DNA of 64,000 nt from Bromus sterilis (GCA_950022295.1 OX465600.1:294049782-294113781); one strand, 5' to 3'; positions 23,819 to 36,050 are shown, numbered from the stretch's first letter. Numbers and translations: made by a program. Notes: generated from the letters alone by a model not told the origin.

Positions 23819-25448
23819 GATGATGATAGTGATTTCTCGCCCTTCGTTGGTAAACCCCAAGCGGAAGGCATGATGTAGCACAGCAGCAAATTTCCCTCGG
23901 TGAAGATACCAAGGTTTGTCTCTAGTAGGACTCCGGAGATGATAAGTAGGTGTCAGCGGCGCAACTCACGCGGACCTACACACAGACACGATAACTTTGT
24001 TCCCAACGAAGTTCAGAGAGGTTGTCAATCTCTCCGGTCTTGTTGTTCACAAAGGATCAAACACAAGGGATAATGATAGCAATTGAAAGTAAACGAAGAA
24101 AAGTAAATGAGCGTGTAAACAGTGATGAGGATATGGACCGGGATACGTGATGTTCACTAGTGATGTCTCTCTCCCAAAAGACGATAAAATTGCTATGCGA
24201 GGTAAACAAATTACAGAAAGGCAATTGACAGGATTATGAACGCACCGCAATGCTAACTATGCTACAAAAGAAAGGACGAGGCTCAAAAGCATGGGCAGTA
24301 CGCCAAAATAAGTAGACCGAAATCCAACTGCATCTACTACTAATCATCCACCTTGAGATATCTATCCAGAACATCTCGCTGGTATTAAGTTGCGAGCCCC
24401 ACCCAAAGTGTAAACCCAAAGCAACAGACAACTGCATTAAAAAGAACGTTGCGTAAAGTAAACAATCCTTGTAACCGCGGTCACAAGCACCGTTGTTTCC
24501 CCCTTATGGAAACAGCACATCCCCTAGACTCATGTTTCTGTCACTCAAGCGTGTCATCGGGGGGGCATGAACCCACAATCGAGCAAAACGTTCCCTCTTG
24601 GAGTCACTACCTACTACTTGGCCAAAGAAATAAACAGCAACGGAGAACATGCAAGAATTACTTAGGAACAAAAATATAAGAGATAAGAACCAAATATATT
24701 ACTCAATCACAATCTGAACATAATCTCATATTCCATCAGATCCTATCAAACTCAACATAGCAATAGCAGAAATATTACAAAAGTGCCTCGATCATGTAGG
24801 GAAGCTCACGAGGCCTAAACCCTGAAGAACAAAGAGGGTAGGAGAACATCACATAGCTACTGATCACGGACCCATGGTCCAAGGAAAACTACTCACGAGA
24901 CATCCGGGGAGCATCCATGGTGGAGAGGAGACTCCCGGAGGTCAATCCTCCCTCCGGCAGGGTGCCGGGAAGAGGTCTTCTGGTGCTCCCGATCTCGGAA
25001 GCGCGGCGGCGGTGGAACAGAGGCGAGTTTGCGAAATAGGGTTCCCTTTTCGGAGTTTCCCCGTGACGGAGAATAAATAGGCGAAGGGGGGCAGCCAGAG
25101 GTGGACCAGGGGCCCCAGGCGCCCCCCTGGCGCGGCCAGGGGTGGGGCCGCGCCGGGTGGCCGTCTGGGCCCCCCTGGCTCCCCTCTGGCCCCTCCCGGG
25201 CTCTTCGCGAAGCTTCCTGTACGCTGATTTTTCCTGTATTTTTCCTGGAATTTTTCTGGCACTTTTTATATGGGGAAAAACTGAAATAGAAAAACAGCAG
25301 AAAAAAGGAACTGGCACTGGGGTGCACTGAGTTAATAGGTTAGTCCAAATATGATCAAAAGTGTATGAAAGTGTATCTAGATCATAGCAATATCACACAA
25401 AACATGCATGGAGCAAGCAGAAATTATAGATACGTTTCGGACGTATCA
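23819..25448 (-). repeat. 3' LTR of the Athila-like element
   Basis: 1630 bp, matching 29599-31242. The plus strand starts TGATGTGCGAGATG and ends GACGTATCA. The GC-rich block at about 24880-25210 is shared by both LTRs. Confidence 0.88.
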
Positions 25449-25462
25449 ACATCCCCAAGCTT
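25449..25462 (-). other. Polypurine tract of the Athila-like element
   Basis: The minus strand reads AAGCTTGGGGATGT directly before the 3' LTR. This is the polypurine form typical of Athila-type elements. Confidence 0.8.
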
Positions 25463-28278
25463 AATTGCTTCTCGTCCTCGAGTAGGTAAATGATAACAAC
25501 ATAATTTTTGTGGTGACATGCTAGCAACCATAAAAGAACTTTGAAAAGTTAAGCAATCAAGGTTAGAGATTCAATTCAAGTCATAACATGCAAGAGTCTA
25601 TATTAGCATTGAAACAAGTAACAAAAGAACATTGGGTGCAAGAGCTCTCGCTGTCCGTGACTCGAATGTCAACGAATGGTGTTTGCATGCAAGAAGGGGG
25701 ATAGGGAATATGAGAAAAAGTATTTTTTGTGTTGAGAACTCAATCTACTAAAGTTTCACACTCGGTCTTCTTTGGAATCTTATCTTGACTCGTCTCCAGA
25801 CCACTAGCCAGGTACAAGTCAATTTGATCCACTCCTTTTCGATATTTTGAGCACTCATGCAATGGATGAGCGTAAGCACGAGAGTTGACACTTAGGATGG
25901 CAAAGAGAGAAATACGGAGGAGGAAGACAAAAAGGATAAGAAAGGCTCACATCAATGAGGAAAATCATAGGCAAGAGATGCCAAATGATAGAAATGATGT
26001 GAGGAGTAGGGATTGCCATGCAACGGATGCACATACGAGCTAAGAAGCTCTCCAATGGAACTAGTGGGGGTGCATCTAACTTGCTCACTCATGAAGACCT
26101 AGAGCTCGTTTGAGGAGGCTCATCCTTGGAATATGCAAGCCAAGTTCTATAGTATAAAGGTCCCCACATAGCTATATGCATAATGATCATCTCTATGGAG
26201 TACAAAGGTATAGAGGGAGTACTAGTGTGGATCTCTCAAAAGGATAGTAGTGTTGCCCCTTTCTCTCTTTTTATTTCTTTTTCTCTTTTTCTATTTTTTT
26301 TTATTTTCTGTGGCCTCAATGGCTCTTTATATTTAACTCTCATTTTTCCTCTTTGGGATCTTTTAATGTGTCCACTTTGGGATCTTTTCCTCACTTAAGG
26401 GCAACACTCTATTTTACAAGAAGGTAAAGGAGATCTTTCACACTTTACAAGGTACTCAAAATCATAAAGAAGATGTAACTATCATGATGTATGCAATGTA
26501 TGTCGCTGCCAGTGTAGCAAGAACATGTATGACATGAAGATCAAGTCATGAAGAGGTGGATGTTGCATGGCAATATAACTCGGAAAGGCTATGGAAATGC
26601 CTTGATAGGTAGGTATGGTGGATGTTTTGAGGAAAGATATAAGGAGGTTTATGATGACAGAGCGTATCATGCCAAGGGTTTGGATGTACCGGTGAAGGTG
26701 GACACCAAATCTCGGAGTGAGAAGAAGGCAATGCATGGTACGGGAGAGGCTAGCAAAATATGGGAAGGTGGAAGTGTCAACTTTCAATACTTACATTAGT
26801 CCGAAGAACTCATGCACTTATTATCGGTAACTCTCAATCTAATAAGGAGGTTCACAAAGAGACAAGTACCCCGAGGAGGAGTGTATGGGGGTTTGGTTAT
26901 CCTTGCGCATCCTCGACTCATGGTACGTGAGTATACTCTAATATTCGATCCCTCAAAAGATTAGTGATCCATCTAGTAGCTAGAGATCTCAACTAGTTTT
27001 GTAGGTTTTGAAAATAAACACGGATTGCCCAAAATACGACACCTATCACTAATAGGCTAGAGCTCTTGACACCAAAAGTTCAAACATTACCCACATCAAT
27101 ACCTCAAAACTATTGCAAGTTACTACTAGAAGAAAATAGCAACCTCAATTACCTACTTTCAAGACAAGACACAACTCAGTGCAACAACCAACTCTCTTTA
27201 ACAAGATAAACATGAAAACTAAAAAGAGTTCCAGCAACAAACTAAACAAAAGCCAAGGCTCTTGCTAAAGACAAACTAAGACTAAGACTAAACATGGCAG
27301 TAGCTATGAAAAGATAAAGAACACACAACAACAAAAAGATAAGCAGGAAAAATCCTACGATGTGTTCTAGAATTTGAAAGTGGAGCGTGTTTCTCTCCCA
27401 CACAAAGTAAGACGGGATCTAACTTGTTATGAACAGCAAGCAAAGCTAAAGAAAACTAAAAATAAAACCTAAGAGCGAGACGCTCCAAGCATAGCACATA
27501 ACGCATGAAGTGATAAAAATATAGTGAAACGAAGGACGAACTGGTGATTGTTGATGGAGAAGGGGATGCACGGGAGCATCCCCAAGCTTAGACGCTTGAG
27601 TCTCCTTGAATATTTGTTGGGGATGCATGGGGGCATCCCCAAGCTTGAGCGCTTGACACTCCTAGATCTTCTTTCATTATCTTCCATCGCACACTTGAAA
27701 ACTCCCTTCATACATAACTCATCATAAGCTGATTAGAGAGGTTAGTACCCTTAATAAATAATTTTTCCCCACTGGATATAAAGATATTCTTGAAGAGCTA
27801 CTGTTTCTCAAGAGTGCCAAAAAGTTTTTGCAAACAAAAAGCAAGCTTAAGGTTTGCAAAAGTTAGGAGAGACAAAACGTGGCAGAATCTGTGAAAAACA
27901 GAACAGCAGATAGTAAAGAATTTTTTTGGGGCACTTCTGCAACTCAAATAAAAAAACTCAGAACATACGGAAGTTTCTTAATTGTATAGATCATACTTTG
28001 TAAAAATTTCAGCTCAAAAAGATGAACTGGAATTTTTCTGGTCACGAGGACAGAATCTGTTTTCTGGACAGCATGTCACAACTTTTACTTCCCTTGCCAT
28101 AAGAGGCTATAACTTGGCACAAAGCTAAAAAATAAAGATATAATGATTTTGCTACAGTACTAACAATCATCAAGACACAACAAAAGCAAAAATAAAAACC
28201 TAAATTCGTTGCGGGCTGCCTCCCGAAAGCGCTTTCTTTTGTGCCTTTAGCTAGGCTTAAAGATTGTAAAAGGTGCTC
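25463..28278. other. Non-coding interior of the Athila-like element
   Basis: No pol domains on either strand over 2.8 kb. A block at 27560-27655 contains 'GGGAGCATCCCCAAGCTT' twice with small variations, echoing the polypurine tract. The 'GCGCTTTCGGGAGGCAGCC' type block at 28215-28240 (minus strand) is characteristic of this element group. Confidence 0.6.
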
Positions 28279-29428
28279 TCATAAGAATAAGAATTTGAAG
28301 CAAAAGAGAGCATCAAGAAACAAATATAAAACACATTTAAGCCTAACCCACTTCCTATGCATAGGCATCTTGTAAGAAATTAAGTCAAAAAAGCACAAAG
28401 TGACATGCATAGAAAGGTGGAACAGGAACATCTTCAAAACTTTCAACATAAAGAGAGGAGTTTTAGTAATATGGAATTTTCTACAACCAAACTTCCCTCT
28501 CTCAAAATAATTTTCAGTAGTATCATGAAAAACATCAAGAATATACCTATCACATAAATCATGTTGTTCATGAACTGCAAGCACACGTGTATAGTTTTCA
28601 ACACGATCTTTAGGATTATAAGATAAATGCAACCCATCACATTGAGCCTTGATAAGAGCAAAGTTCTCCGGAGTTGGAGATTTCAAAAGGATAATAGGAC
28701 AATCAAGTGTGGGTGCAATAGCTACAATTTCATGCTTAACATAAGGAACTATAGAGAGTTCATTTTTGTCAGCATCATCCATAGTGGCATTATGGCCATC
28801 AACAAAGCAAGTATCAAAATCATCAGAAAGGGAAGTATCAAGTGAGTCCTCGGAATCATAAGATTCCTCTTCATAGCAATCATTAGCCTCTTCTTGGGCA
28901 GCAAGCATTCTATTTTTAAAATCCTCAATATAAGCATTGGAAGTATAATTCTCGAAGCAATAAGCAAGAACTGCAAAGTTTTCATACTCGAAAATAGTAT
29001 CGTGATATTTTTTCAATCAAAGTAATCTCATAGGCACCTTTAAAAGCAACAAACTCTTCAATCTTTTCAACATCAAAGTAATCATAAACACCTTTAGCAT
29101 AAGAAGATAGGATCTCATTTTCATTAAACTCACATTGGAAAGGGAGGTGTTTATGATCTATATTAGAACAGCAAGTAAAATCATAAATGTGGCACAAAAG
29201 TTTAGCATGGCAATAAGAAGTTTGTATTTGGTCCCATAAGTTTTTCCCTTCTTCAGATAGGCGGTGCCGCGTATAATGAGCATGCTCATCCAATGATTTC
29301 CCCTCAACCAAGTCGGTTGGGTTTTTAGCGCGAGCACAAATTGATCGAAGACGAGCCAAGTGAAACATGTCCATCCTACCATATTTGGGTGGTTCCACAC
29401 CCATGGTGAAGATAGCATAAATAGGCAA
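28279..29428 (-). pseudogene. Gag-like reading frames of the Athila-like element, frameshifted
   Basis: Two overlapping minus-strand frames (29428-28982, 148 codons; 29016-28279, 245 codons) appear to be one ancestral frame broken by a shift near 29000. The first starts M-P-I-Y-A-I-F and contains R-L-R-S-I-C-A-R-A-K. The second is acidic (E-E-E-S-Y-D-S-E-D) and ends in a hydrophobic tail. They lie just after the primer-binding site, where gag is expected. No zinc knuckle was seen. The function in this group is unclear. Confidence 0.55.
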
Positions 29429-29569
29429 AGCAAGACAAAGGCAAAAGGTAGCAACTATTTTTGTGGTTTTCCATAAAGGACACTGAGATAAAAACTGAAA
29501 GGTAAACTAACAAGACTAAAAAACAAAGGTAAAGGGTAGTGTGCAACTCCCCTATCTTAGCGCTCGGAG

Positions 29570-29587
29570 TCCCCGGCAACGGCGCCA
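29570..29587 (-). other. Primer-binding site, tRNA-Asp type
   Basis: The minus strand reads TGGCGCCGTTGCCGGGGA, the 18-base complement of the plant tRNA-Asp 3' end used by Athila-type elements. It lies 11 bases inside the 5' LTR. Confidence 0.88.
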
Positions 29588-29598
29588 GAAATTTGGCT

Positions 29599-31242
29599 TG
29601 ATGTGCGAGATGATGATAGTGATTTCTCGCCCTTCGTTGGTAAACCCCAAGTGGAAAGCATGATGTAGCACAGCAGCAAATTTCCCTCGGTGAAGATACC
29701 AAGGTTTGTCTCCAGTAGGACTCCGGACATGATAAGTAGGTGTCAGCGGCGCAACTGACGCGGACCTGGACACAGACACGATAACTTTGTTCCCAACGAA
29801 GTTCAGAGAGGATGTCAATCTCTCCGGTCTTGTTGTTCACAAAGGATCAAACACAAGGGATAATGATAGCAATTGAAAGTAAAAGCAGAAAAGTAAATGA
29901 GCGTGTAAACAGTGATGAGGATATGGACCGGGATACGTGATGTTCACTAGTGATGTCTCTCTCCCAAAAGACGATAAAATTGCTATACGAGGTAAACAAA
30001 TTACAGAAAGGCAATTGACAGGATTATGAACGCACCGCAATGCTAACTATGCTACAAAAGAAAGGACGAGGCTCAAAAGGATGGGCAGTACGCCAAAATA
30101 AGTAGACCGAAATCCAACTGCATCTATTACTAATCATCCACCTTGAGATATCTATCCAGAACATCTCGCTGGTATTAAGTTGCGAGCCCCACCCAAAGTG
30201 TAAACCCAAAGCAACAAACAACTGCATTAAAAAGAACTTTGCGTAAAGTAAACAATCCTTGTAACCGCGGTCACAAGCACCGTTGTTTTCCCCCCTTGTG
30301 GCAACAGCACATCCCCTAGACTCATGTTTCTGTCACTCAAGCGTGTCATCGGGGGGGGGGCATGAACCCACAATCGAGCAAAACGTTCCCTCTTGGAGTC
30401 ACTACCTACTACTTGGCCAAAGCAATAAACAGCAACGGAGAACATGCAAGAATTACTTAGGAACAAAAATATAAGAGATAAAAACCAAATATATTACTCA
30501 ATCACAATCTGAACATAATCTCATAATCCATCAGATCCTATCAAACTCAACATAGCAATAGCAGAAATATTACAAAAGTGCCTCGATCATGTAGGGCAGC
30601 TCACGAGGTCTAAACCATGAAGAACAAAGAGGGGATGAGAACATCACATAGCTACTGATCACGGACCCATGGTCCAAGGAAAACTACTCACGAGACATCC
30701 GGGGAGCATCCATGGTGGAGAGGAGACTCTCGGAGGTCAATCCTCCCTCCGGAAGGGTGCCGGGAAGAGGTCCTTCTGGTGCTCCCGATCTCGGAAGTGC
30801 GGCAGCGGCGGAACAGAGGCGAGTTTGCGAAATAGGGTTCCCTTTCGGAGTTTCCCCGTGACGGAGCATAAATAGGCGAAGGGGGGCAGCCAGAGGTGGA
30901 CCAGGGGCCCCAGGCGCCCCCCTGGCGCGGCCAGGGGTGGGGCCGCGCCGGGTGGCCGCCTGGGCCCCCCAGGCTCCCCTCTGGCCCCTCCCGGGCTCTT
31001 CGCGCAGCTTCCCGTATGCTGATTTTTCCTGTATTTTTCCCGGAATTTTTCTGCACTTTTTATATCGGGAAAAACTGAAATAGAAAAACAGCAAAAAACA
31101 GGAACTGGCACTGGGGTGCACTGAGTTAATAGGTTAGTCCAAATATGGTCAAAAGTTTATGAAAGTGTATCTAGATCATAGCAATATCACACAAAACATG
31201 CATGGAGCAAGCAGAAATTATAGATACGTTTTGGACGTATCA
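29599..31242 (-). repeat. 5' LTR of the Athila-like element
   Basis: 1644 bp, the partner of 23819-25448. The minus strand starts TGATACGTCCAAAACG and ends CACATCA, next to the target duplication ATTGC (31243-31247). Confidence 0.88.
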
Positions 31243-31247
31243 ATTGC

Positions 31248-32242
31248 TGGCCGGACTGATGTCGCCGGTTGCTCGTTACGCCTGCTGTTAACTGCTGGCT
31301 CGTTCCTCCGACTACCTCCTGCAGCCCCTTGATTCTTCCGACTGTGGTGCAAACTGCCATGTGGTGAAGATGCTTGCCTTTGCTGCCGCTTCAGCGCATT
31401 CGGATGATTCGCACCCACAGTTGCCCGAAGCGATTTTGATGTTGTTGGCGCTTGCTGCTCGGTGGCCGCCCTTTGCTGCTGGTTTGCTGTGGTTATGAGG
31501 TCGCGCATTCGGCGCGTCCTCTCCCGCAGCTCTTCTCCTTCCAGATGCTCCAGCTCGGTGGCGATCTGCTGGGCAGCTCTCATGTTCTTCACAGGAGAAC
31601 TGTATGAAATCTGTGGTGCCACAATGATGGACGCTACAGGCTGCTGGGCTCCTCCCAGCTCTTTGTCGACCTCTCGGCCTGCTGCCCGAAGCTCCTCAAT
31701 GACTGGGGGTGGGATAACACGCTGCCGAATGCCATGCGCTTCATTGTACTCCCTAACTGATGCCTCCATTCGGCGCTTTTCAGCGTCGATCCGATCTGAT
31801 TGCTCCTTCAACGCTTGACGCACCTTCTCCAGCTCGGCGTGAGCCGTAGCTATATCGGCATGAAGATCCATGGGAGTGCTGCGCACGTCCCGTGGGTTCC
31901 TTGGTCCTCCCGCTGCTGCAGTTGCTGCCCTCGCGGCTCGGGAAGCTGAAGTGGAACTGTGGCGACTTGACGCCCCTACCATCATGACCTCCGCACGGAT
32001 GTGCGCAGTCGTTCCTTCTGCTCCCATGGCATCCGGCCCTCCTGGCAGCGGATCCGTGAGCTCAGAAAACACCCGAACCTCCCTGGGAAACACGTCAGGG
32101 AGTGCTGCGACGAAGACGCGATGTCCGCTGAAAGGAATGATGACGCTGCGCGGTAGAGGCATTCCAACCCCAAACCGCGAGGCGTTGTCGATGACAAAAT
32201 CCCATGCTCCGCTCCTCATCACCAGGCCGGAGGCGAAGCGCA
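31248..32242 (-). pseudogene. Tat gag, N-terminal part, right of the nested insertion
   Basis: An open minus-strand frame with a charged coiled-coil (near A-H-A-E-L-E-K-V-R-Q and E-K-R-R-M-E-A) and the segment I-S-Y-S-S-P-V-K-N-M-R-A-A-Q, followed by E-H-L-E-G-E-E-L-R, seen in Tat-lineage gag proteins. The frame enters the Athila-like element at 31247 and resumes at 23818. It has no start codon because the CACTA end at 32243 cuts it. No stop occurs in this part. Confidence 0.75.
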
Positions 32243-33404
32243 CACTACTAGGGAATAGCCTTTTAGTGGCGTCCTTTTTTTGCGTTTAGTGGCGCATTCC
32301 AAATGCGCCACGAACGACAAGCCACTAATAAGGCCTTAATAGTGGCGCATTTCAAATGCGCCACCCCTAAGAATCTTAGGCGTGGCCCATTTCTGAAATG
32401 CGCCACGCCTAAGATTCTTAGGGGTGGCGCATTTTGAAGATGCGCCACCATTACCTTTTTTTTGAATTTTGAATCTGGATCTGGATCTGGATTACGATTT
32501 TTTTGCTCGTTTTTTTGCCCGTTTTTTGTTTGAATGATTTGTCCCGTTCATCTAGCCACTCTGCTTGGTCATTTTTATTCTCTGTCTCGTTCATCTAACT
32601 TTTTTTGCTCAGGATGTAGGGCGCCATGGAGGAAGAGACGAGGAGGAGGAGGAGCCAAGAAAGGGGAGGAGGAACCATGAGGAGTAGGAGCCATGGAGGG
32701 GAGGAGGAAGAAGAAAGGGGAGGAGGAACCTTGGAGGATTAGGAGCCATGGAGGGGAGGAGGAGGAAGAAGACCCGTGAAGGAGGGGGAAACTTGGAGGA
32801 GGAGGATGAGCCATGGAGGAGGGGAGGATGAGGAGGAACAGCAGACTTGGAGCCATGGAGGAGGGGAGGAGGAGGAGCCATGGAGGAGGGGAGGAGGAGG
32901 AGGAGGGCGCCATGGAGAAGGTGGAGAGGAGGAGGAGATGGTGGAGAGGAGGATAAGAATCAAGAGGTAAGGAGGAGAAGGAAGCCGGACGGGTTATATA
33001 TACCCTTATTAGTGGCGCATATAGCAAAATGCGCCACCCATAAGAACCTTAGGGGTGGCGCACCTAGCAAAATGCGCCACTAATAAGTTTTGAATTTTTT
33101 TCAATTTGTTTGGCCTCCAGATCTTCAAACGCCCGTAAGTTTTTTTCTGTTAGGTTTTTGAGGATTCTAAAAATGTTCAACGGGTTACACCCAGTTGAAT
33201 TTGGATATAACTTTTCGAGTAGATGATTTTTCATATAAAAAACTTTTTCATCGGAGGTCGTATGCAAAAGTTAAGCCCATTTTACGAAATTCTCGGGAGA
33301 TTTTGCAAAAAAAGTCGAAATTCATATTTGTAAATTTTCCTAACAACTAGACCACATATCATTTGGGAAACTTATTTTCTTTTATTTTTTTGACATTTCT
33401 ATCA
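32243..33404 (+). mobile_element. CACTA element of the 'GTGGCGCAT' family (element 2), right end missing
   Basis: It starts CACTACTAGGGAATAGCC at 32243 with 'GTGGCGCAT' and 'ATGCGCCAC' repeats (32275-32450). A GA-rich block (32621-32990), more repeats (33012-33085) and a unique segment (33100-33404) follow. The unique segment is the reverse complement of 11690-11900 in element 1, except for about 90 extra bases here. The sequence jumps at 33405 into an unrelated LTR, so the right terminal repeat is absent. No transposase: a non-autonomous copy. The base triplet before it is GCA (32240-32242), with no partner seen. Confidence 0.68.
32621..32990 (+). repeat. Purine-rich GGA/GAG repeat block
   Basis: About 370 bases with a strong G+A bias on the plus strand, built from variants of 'GCCATGGAGGAGGGGAGGA'. 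On the minus strand it gives Ser/Pro/Leu-rich open frames, which I take as a by-product of the repeat. Confidence 0.8.
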
Positions 33405-34178
33405 TGTGGTGGAGAAGCTCCCACGGGAGCGGCAGCGCGGTTCCGGGCCTTGGCGGGCCCACGACGACGCGGATCTGGACTGGCGGCGGGTCTCCATGGC
33501 CCTGCGGGGCCCGAACATGGTGGAGAATACTGGAGGGCGACATGGACGTGCTAGGAGCCATAGATTGGCCAATCCAATTGCTAGGATGGCTTAGAGGTTA
33601 GGGTTTCGGTGGGGAGAGAGATGTTTGGGGCAGATCTGAGGGAGATTAGGGGGGTGGCTGCAAAAATGGAGTAAGGAAACCCTAGAAGGGCTAGGAGAGA
33701 GTGGTGGTGTACTTATAGGTTGGCTTGGACGGCAGGTTTTCACAAAAGCCCCTGGATTCACTCTTCCGCGTCCGATGTTTACGTTTCTGACCGCCAGGAG
33801 TCCATACGACCTCCGATTCAGACGAAATCTCGAACCACGCATTCAGCGCGGCAAGACGGTCACTTCTACCTCACTTCGATATCGTTCTCAGAACATTTTC
33901 TGGTGCCCAATAAAATAATACGTTTATTAAATAAATGGGGTTTTCGTTTCAATGACTGGTCCCGTGCCGGAAGTTGCGGCGGTGCTCAGGTGAAACCCGG
34001 TGTTGCAAAAGGTCGTGTGCCATGGTGGAAAGGTTCGGTCACGCATGTTGGTACAAGAAGGAGGGGGGGTAATTCACCAATTAATAAATTGGCGAAACAA
34101 ATACTACAAACATCTCTAACGATTAACAAAATAAGGCAACAATTTTTTTAATTAGGGTGAAATTTCCGGGCTGTTACA
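33405..34178 (-). mobile_element. Truncated LTR, begins TGTAACAGCCCGGAAA (minus strand)
   Basis: The minus strand from 34178 starts TGTAACAGCCCGGAAATTTC, an LTR-like start. A TATA-like CTATAAGTAC follows at about 33710. The left border at 33405 coincides with the break in CACTA element 2. No matching target duplication (TATCA on the left, AACAG on the right) and no partner LTR, so it is a fragment rather than a clean solo LTR. Confidence 0.45.
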
Positions 34179-34274
34179 AACAGCCCCCCCTATCGCAATC
34201 GAGAGCAAGGTGACGGTTCCGATTCCCGTAGGCGATAGGGGTAAAAACCCGTTTGGATAGCTATCGCGCGCAGT
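34179..34274. mobile_element. Possible CACTA terminal fragment ('CTATCGC' type)
   Basis: It ends GCGCGCAGTAGTG, the reverse complement of a CACTACTGCGCGC start. It contains 'CCCTATCGC' and the inverse 'GCGATAGGGG'. Only this short piece is present. Confidence 0.35.
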
Positions 34275-35117
34275 AGTGCAAGAACGAAGAGACTCTCAAT
34301 CTTCAATTAATTCACAAAAGAGGAAATCAATCATGAAAATATTCTTCTAATCTATGTCCAATAGACCGCTGTCACCATGGTCTCGGAGATTATACTAGAT
34401 ATAGACAAGTGAGTACATCAAATCCAATACATAGAAGAAAGGGAAACATCATGAAATCACCCTAGATTAACATAGCATATGATCACAATCAAGATCACAT
34501 CATGGGAGAGAGAAAGCTAGTACCACATATCTACTGGTAGAAACCTCAGCCCCGAGGAGGAACTACTCCCGCATCATGGAGGAAGGAAGCAACGTCGATG
34601 GAGATCAATCCGGGGCACTTCCTCGTCCCGGCAGGATGTCGACGCAGGAATTCTGGTCCCCCGAAGCTTGTTGGCAATGGTGGCGGAGATCGGAATTTCT
34701 TCTGGAGAAAAGGGTTCCGCCATCAGGTTTCCTCCATGGGGGTAAAAATAGGGCCAAAGGAGGGCACCAGGGGAGGTCCCACTCGCCCAGGCGGCCTCTT
34801 GGCGCGGCCTCCCCCTAGGTTGCGCTAGGTGGCCGCCTAGGAGGGGGTGGCCCCCTCCGGCTCTCCTTCAGACGTCCGGAGTCTTCTAGGACACTGTTTT
34901 TTATATATATTTTTATGGAATTTTTCGGGCACTATAAATATGGGTATAAACCTGCAATTCACAGACATCAGCAGACAGAAACTGGCACTGGGTGCACTGA
35001 GTTAGTAGGTTAGTCCAAATATGTTGAAAAGGCATGAAAGTGTAGCAAAACATATAGCAATATCACCCATATAATCATGGAACAAGAAGAAATTATAGAT
35101 ACGTTTGGGACGTATCA
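34275..35117 (-). mobile_element. Athila-like LTR fragment 1
   Basis: It ends in the plus strand with GATACGTTTGGGACGTATCA, the U3 start of the same LTR type as 23819-25448. It includes the shared 'ACTGAGTTAGTAGGTTAGTCC' type block. Its R-U5 part is mostly missing. It is diverged from the LTRs of the nested element, so it represents a different insertion. Confidence 0.7.
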
Positions 35118-35659
35118 CTTGATGCCATGAACCCTAGGTCCAAGGAGGAACTACCCAGGAAGCACCTCGGAGGCAAGCATGGTGATGGAAGAGCCTCCGG
35201 AGATCAGTACTCCCTCTGGCAAGGTGCCGAGATAGGAACTATTGTTGATCCTGATCTCGGAATCGCAGCGGCGACAAAATAGTGGCGTAGATGGTGAAAA
35301 ATAGTCCTCCCTGATGGTTTTTGGAATCAGAGGTAAATATAGGCGCTTGGAAGATCACCAGGGGGTGGCGCACCTGACCAGGCCGCCAGGGGCCGGTTGC
35401 CCTCTGGCCCCCTTCGGGCTTCTGGAGTCTTCCGACGAATATGAATTTTCAGAATTTTTAGGATCTTTTCGACAATATTGATTTTTCACATTTTCTGCGA
35501 TGCACGGAAAAAAATAGACAGAACCTGGCACTCGCACTAGGTTAATAGGTTAGTCCCAAAAATGTTGTAAATGGTATGAAAGTGCATCAAAGCATGTATT
35601 AAGGTCACCAAAACAAGCATAAAACAAGCAAAAATTACAAATATGTTTGGGACGTACCA
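35118..35659 (-). mobile_element. Athila-like LTR fragment 2
   Basis: A second partial U3 in the same orientation, ending GTTTGGGACGTACCA. It begins at the 'CATGAACCCTAGGTCC' position of the LTR, directly after fragment 1 ends. Confidence 0.65.
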
Positions 35660-36050
35660 GCAGGATGCCGGGACGGAAGGCCGATGATCCCGATCTCGGG
35701 ATCACGATGGCAGCGGAACAGTGGAAAACGTGGAAAAGGATTCCTCTCTCGGGATTTTCCAGAAATGAGGAATAAATAGAGCGAAGGTAGGGCACCAGGG
35801 TGGGCCCACCTGGCCAGCAGCTAGGGGCGCGGTTATCCCCTGGCCGTACCGGGTGGCCTCCTGGACAAGGAGTGGCTCCCCTGGCCCCCCTTCGGGCATT
35901 TGGAAGCTTCCTTCATATATGATTGTCTAGATTTTTTTGGATTTTTCCGGCAATATAGATTTTTCACCCTTTTCTGCAATACACAGACAAAAATTAACAG
36001 AAAACTGGCACTGGACACTAGGTTGATAGGTTAGTCCCAAATATGTTGTA
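35660..36050 (-). mobile_element. Athila-like LTR fragment 3, U3 part
   Basis: A third partial U3 in the same orientation. It stops at 'GTTGTAAAAGGATT', before reaching the LTR start, and is joined directly to a plus-strand LTR piece. Confidence 0.6.

Larger units (their letters stand above)
23819..31242 (-). mobile_element. Athila/Sabrina-like LTR retrotransposon, non-autonomous, nested in Tat gag
   Basis: The two LTRs begin TGATACGTCC and end CACATCA (minus strand). The target duplication ATTGC flanks it perfectly (23814-23818 and 31243-31247). The primer-binding site matches tRNA-Asp and the polypurine tract is AAGCTTGGGGATG, both features of the Athila lineage. The 4.15-kb interior has only degraded gag-like frames and no reverse transcriptase or integrase, as in the Triticeae Sabrina family. 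The family name is a judgement from these features. The first 400 or so LTR bases differ at roughly a dozen positions by hand count. Confidence 0.85.
12182..32242 (-). mobile_element. Tat-lineage Ty3-gypsy element with an antisense gene, 5' end missing
   Basis: Read on the minus strand: gag (32242-31248, continuing 23818-21919), protease, reverse transcriptase, RNase H, integrase (to 18395), a long spacer with a plus-strand gene (13782-17675), a polypurine tract and the 3' LTR (12182-12984). An extra antisense gene between integrase and 3' LTR, together with the D-G-G-S-A-I-N protease motif and coiled-coil gag, fits the Tat lineage (relatives: Grande, RIRE2, Retand). The 5' LTR and start of gag are missing: gag is cut at 32242 where a CACTA end begins. 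An Athila-like element interrupts gag. Pol has at least seven in-frame stops. Confidence 0.8.

Noticed and set aside
24889..25327. Overlapping 106-144 codon frames on the minus strand (also at 30684-31121)
   Set aside because: They lie in the GC-rich U3 of the Athila-like LTRs, in three frames at once, without motifs.
32575..33027. 150-codon Ser/Pro/Leu-rich frame on the minus strand
   Set aside because: It is the translation of the purine-rich GGA repeat; several frames are open at once and no domain is visible.
33405..34178. Solo LTR
   Set aside because: Flanking 5-mers TATCA and AACAG do not match, and the left border coincides with a break in another element, so it is a truncated fragment.
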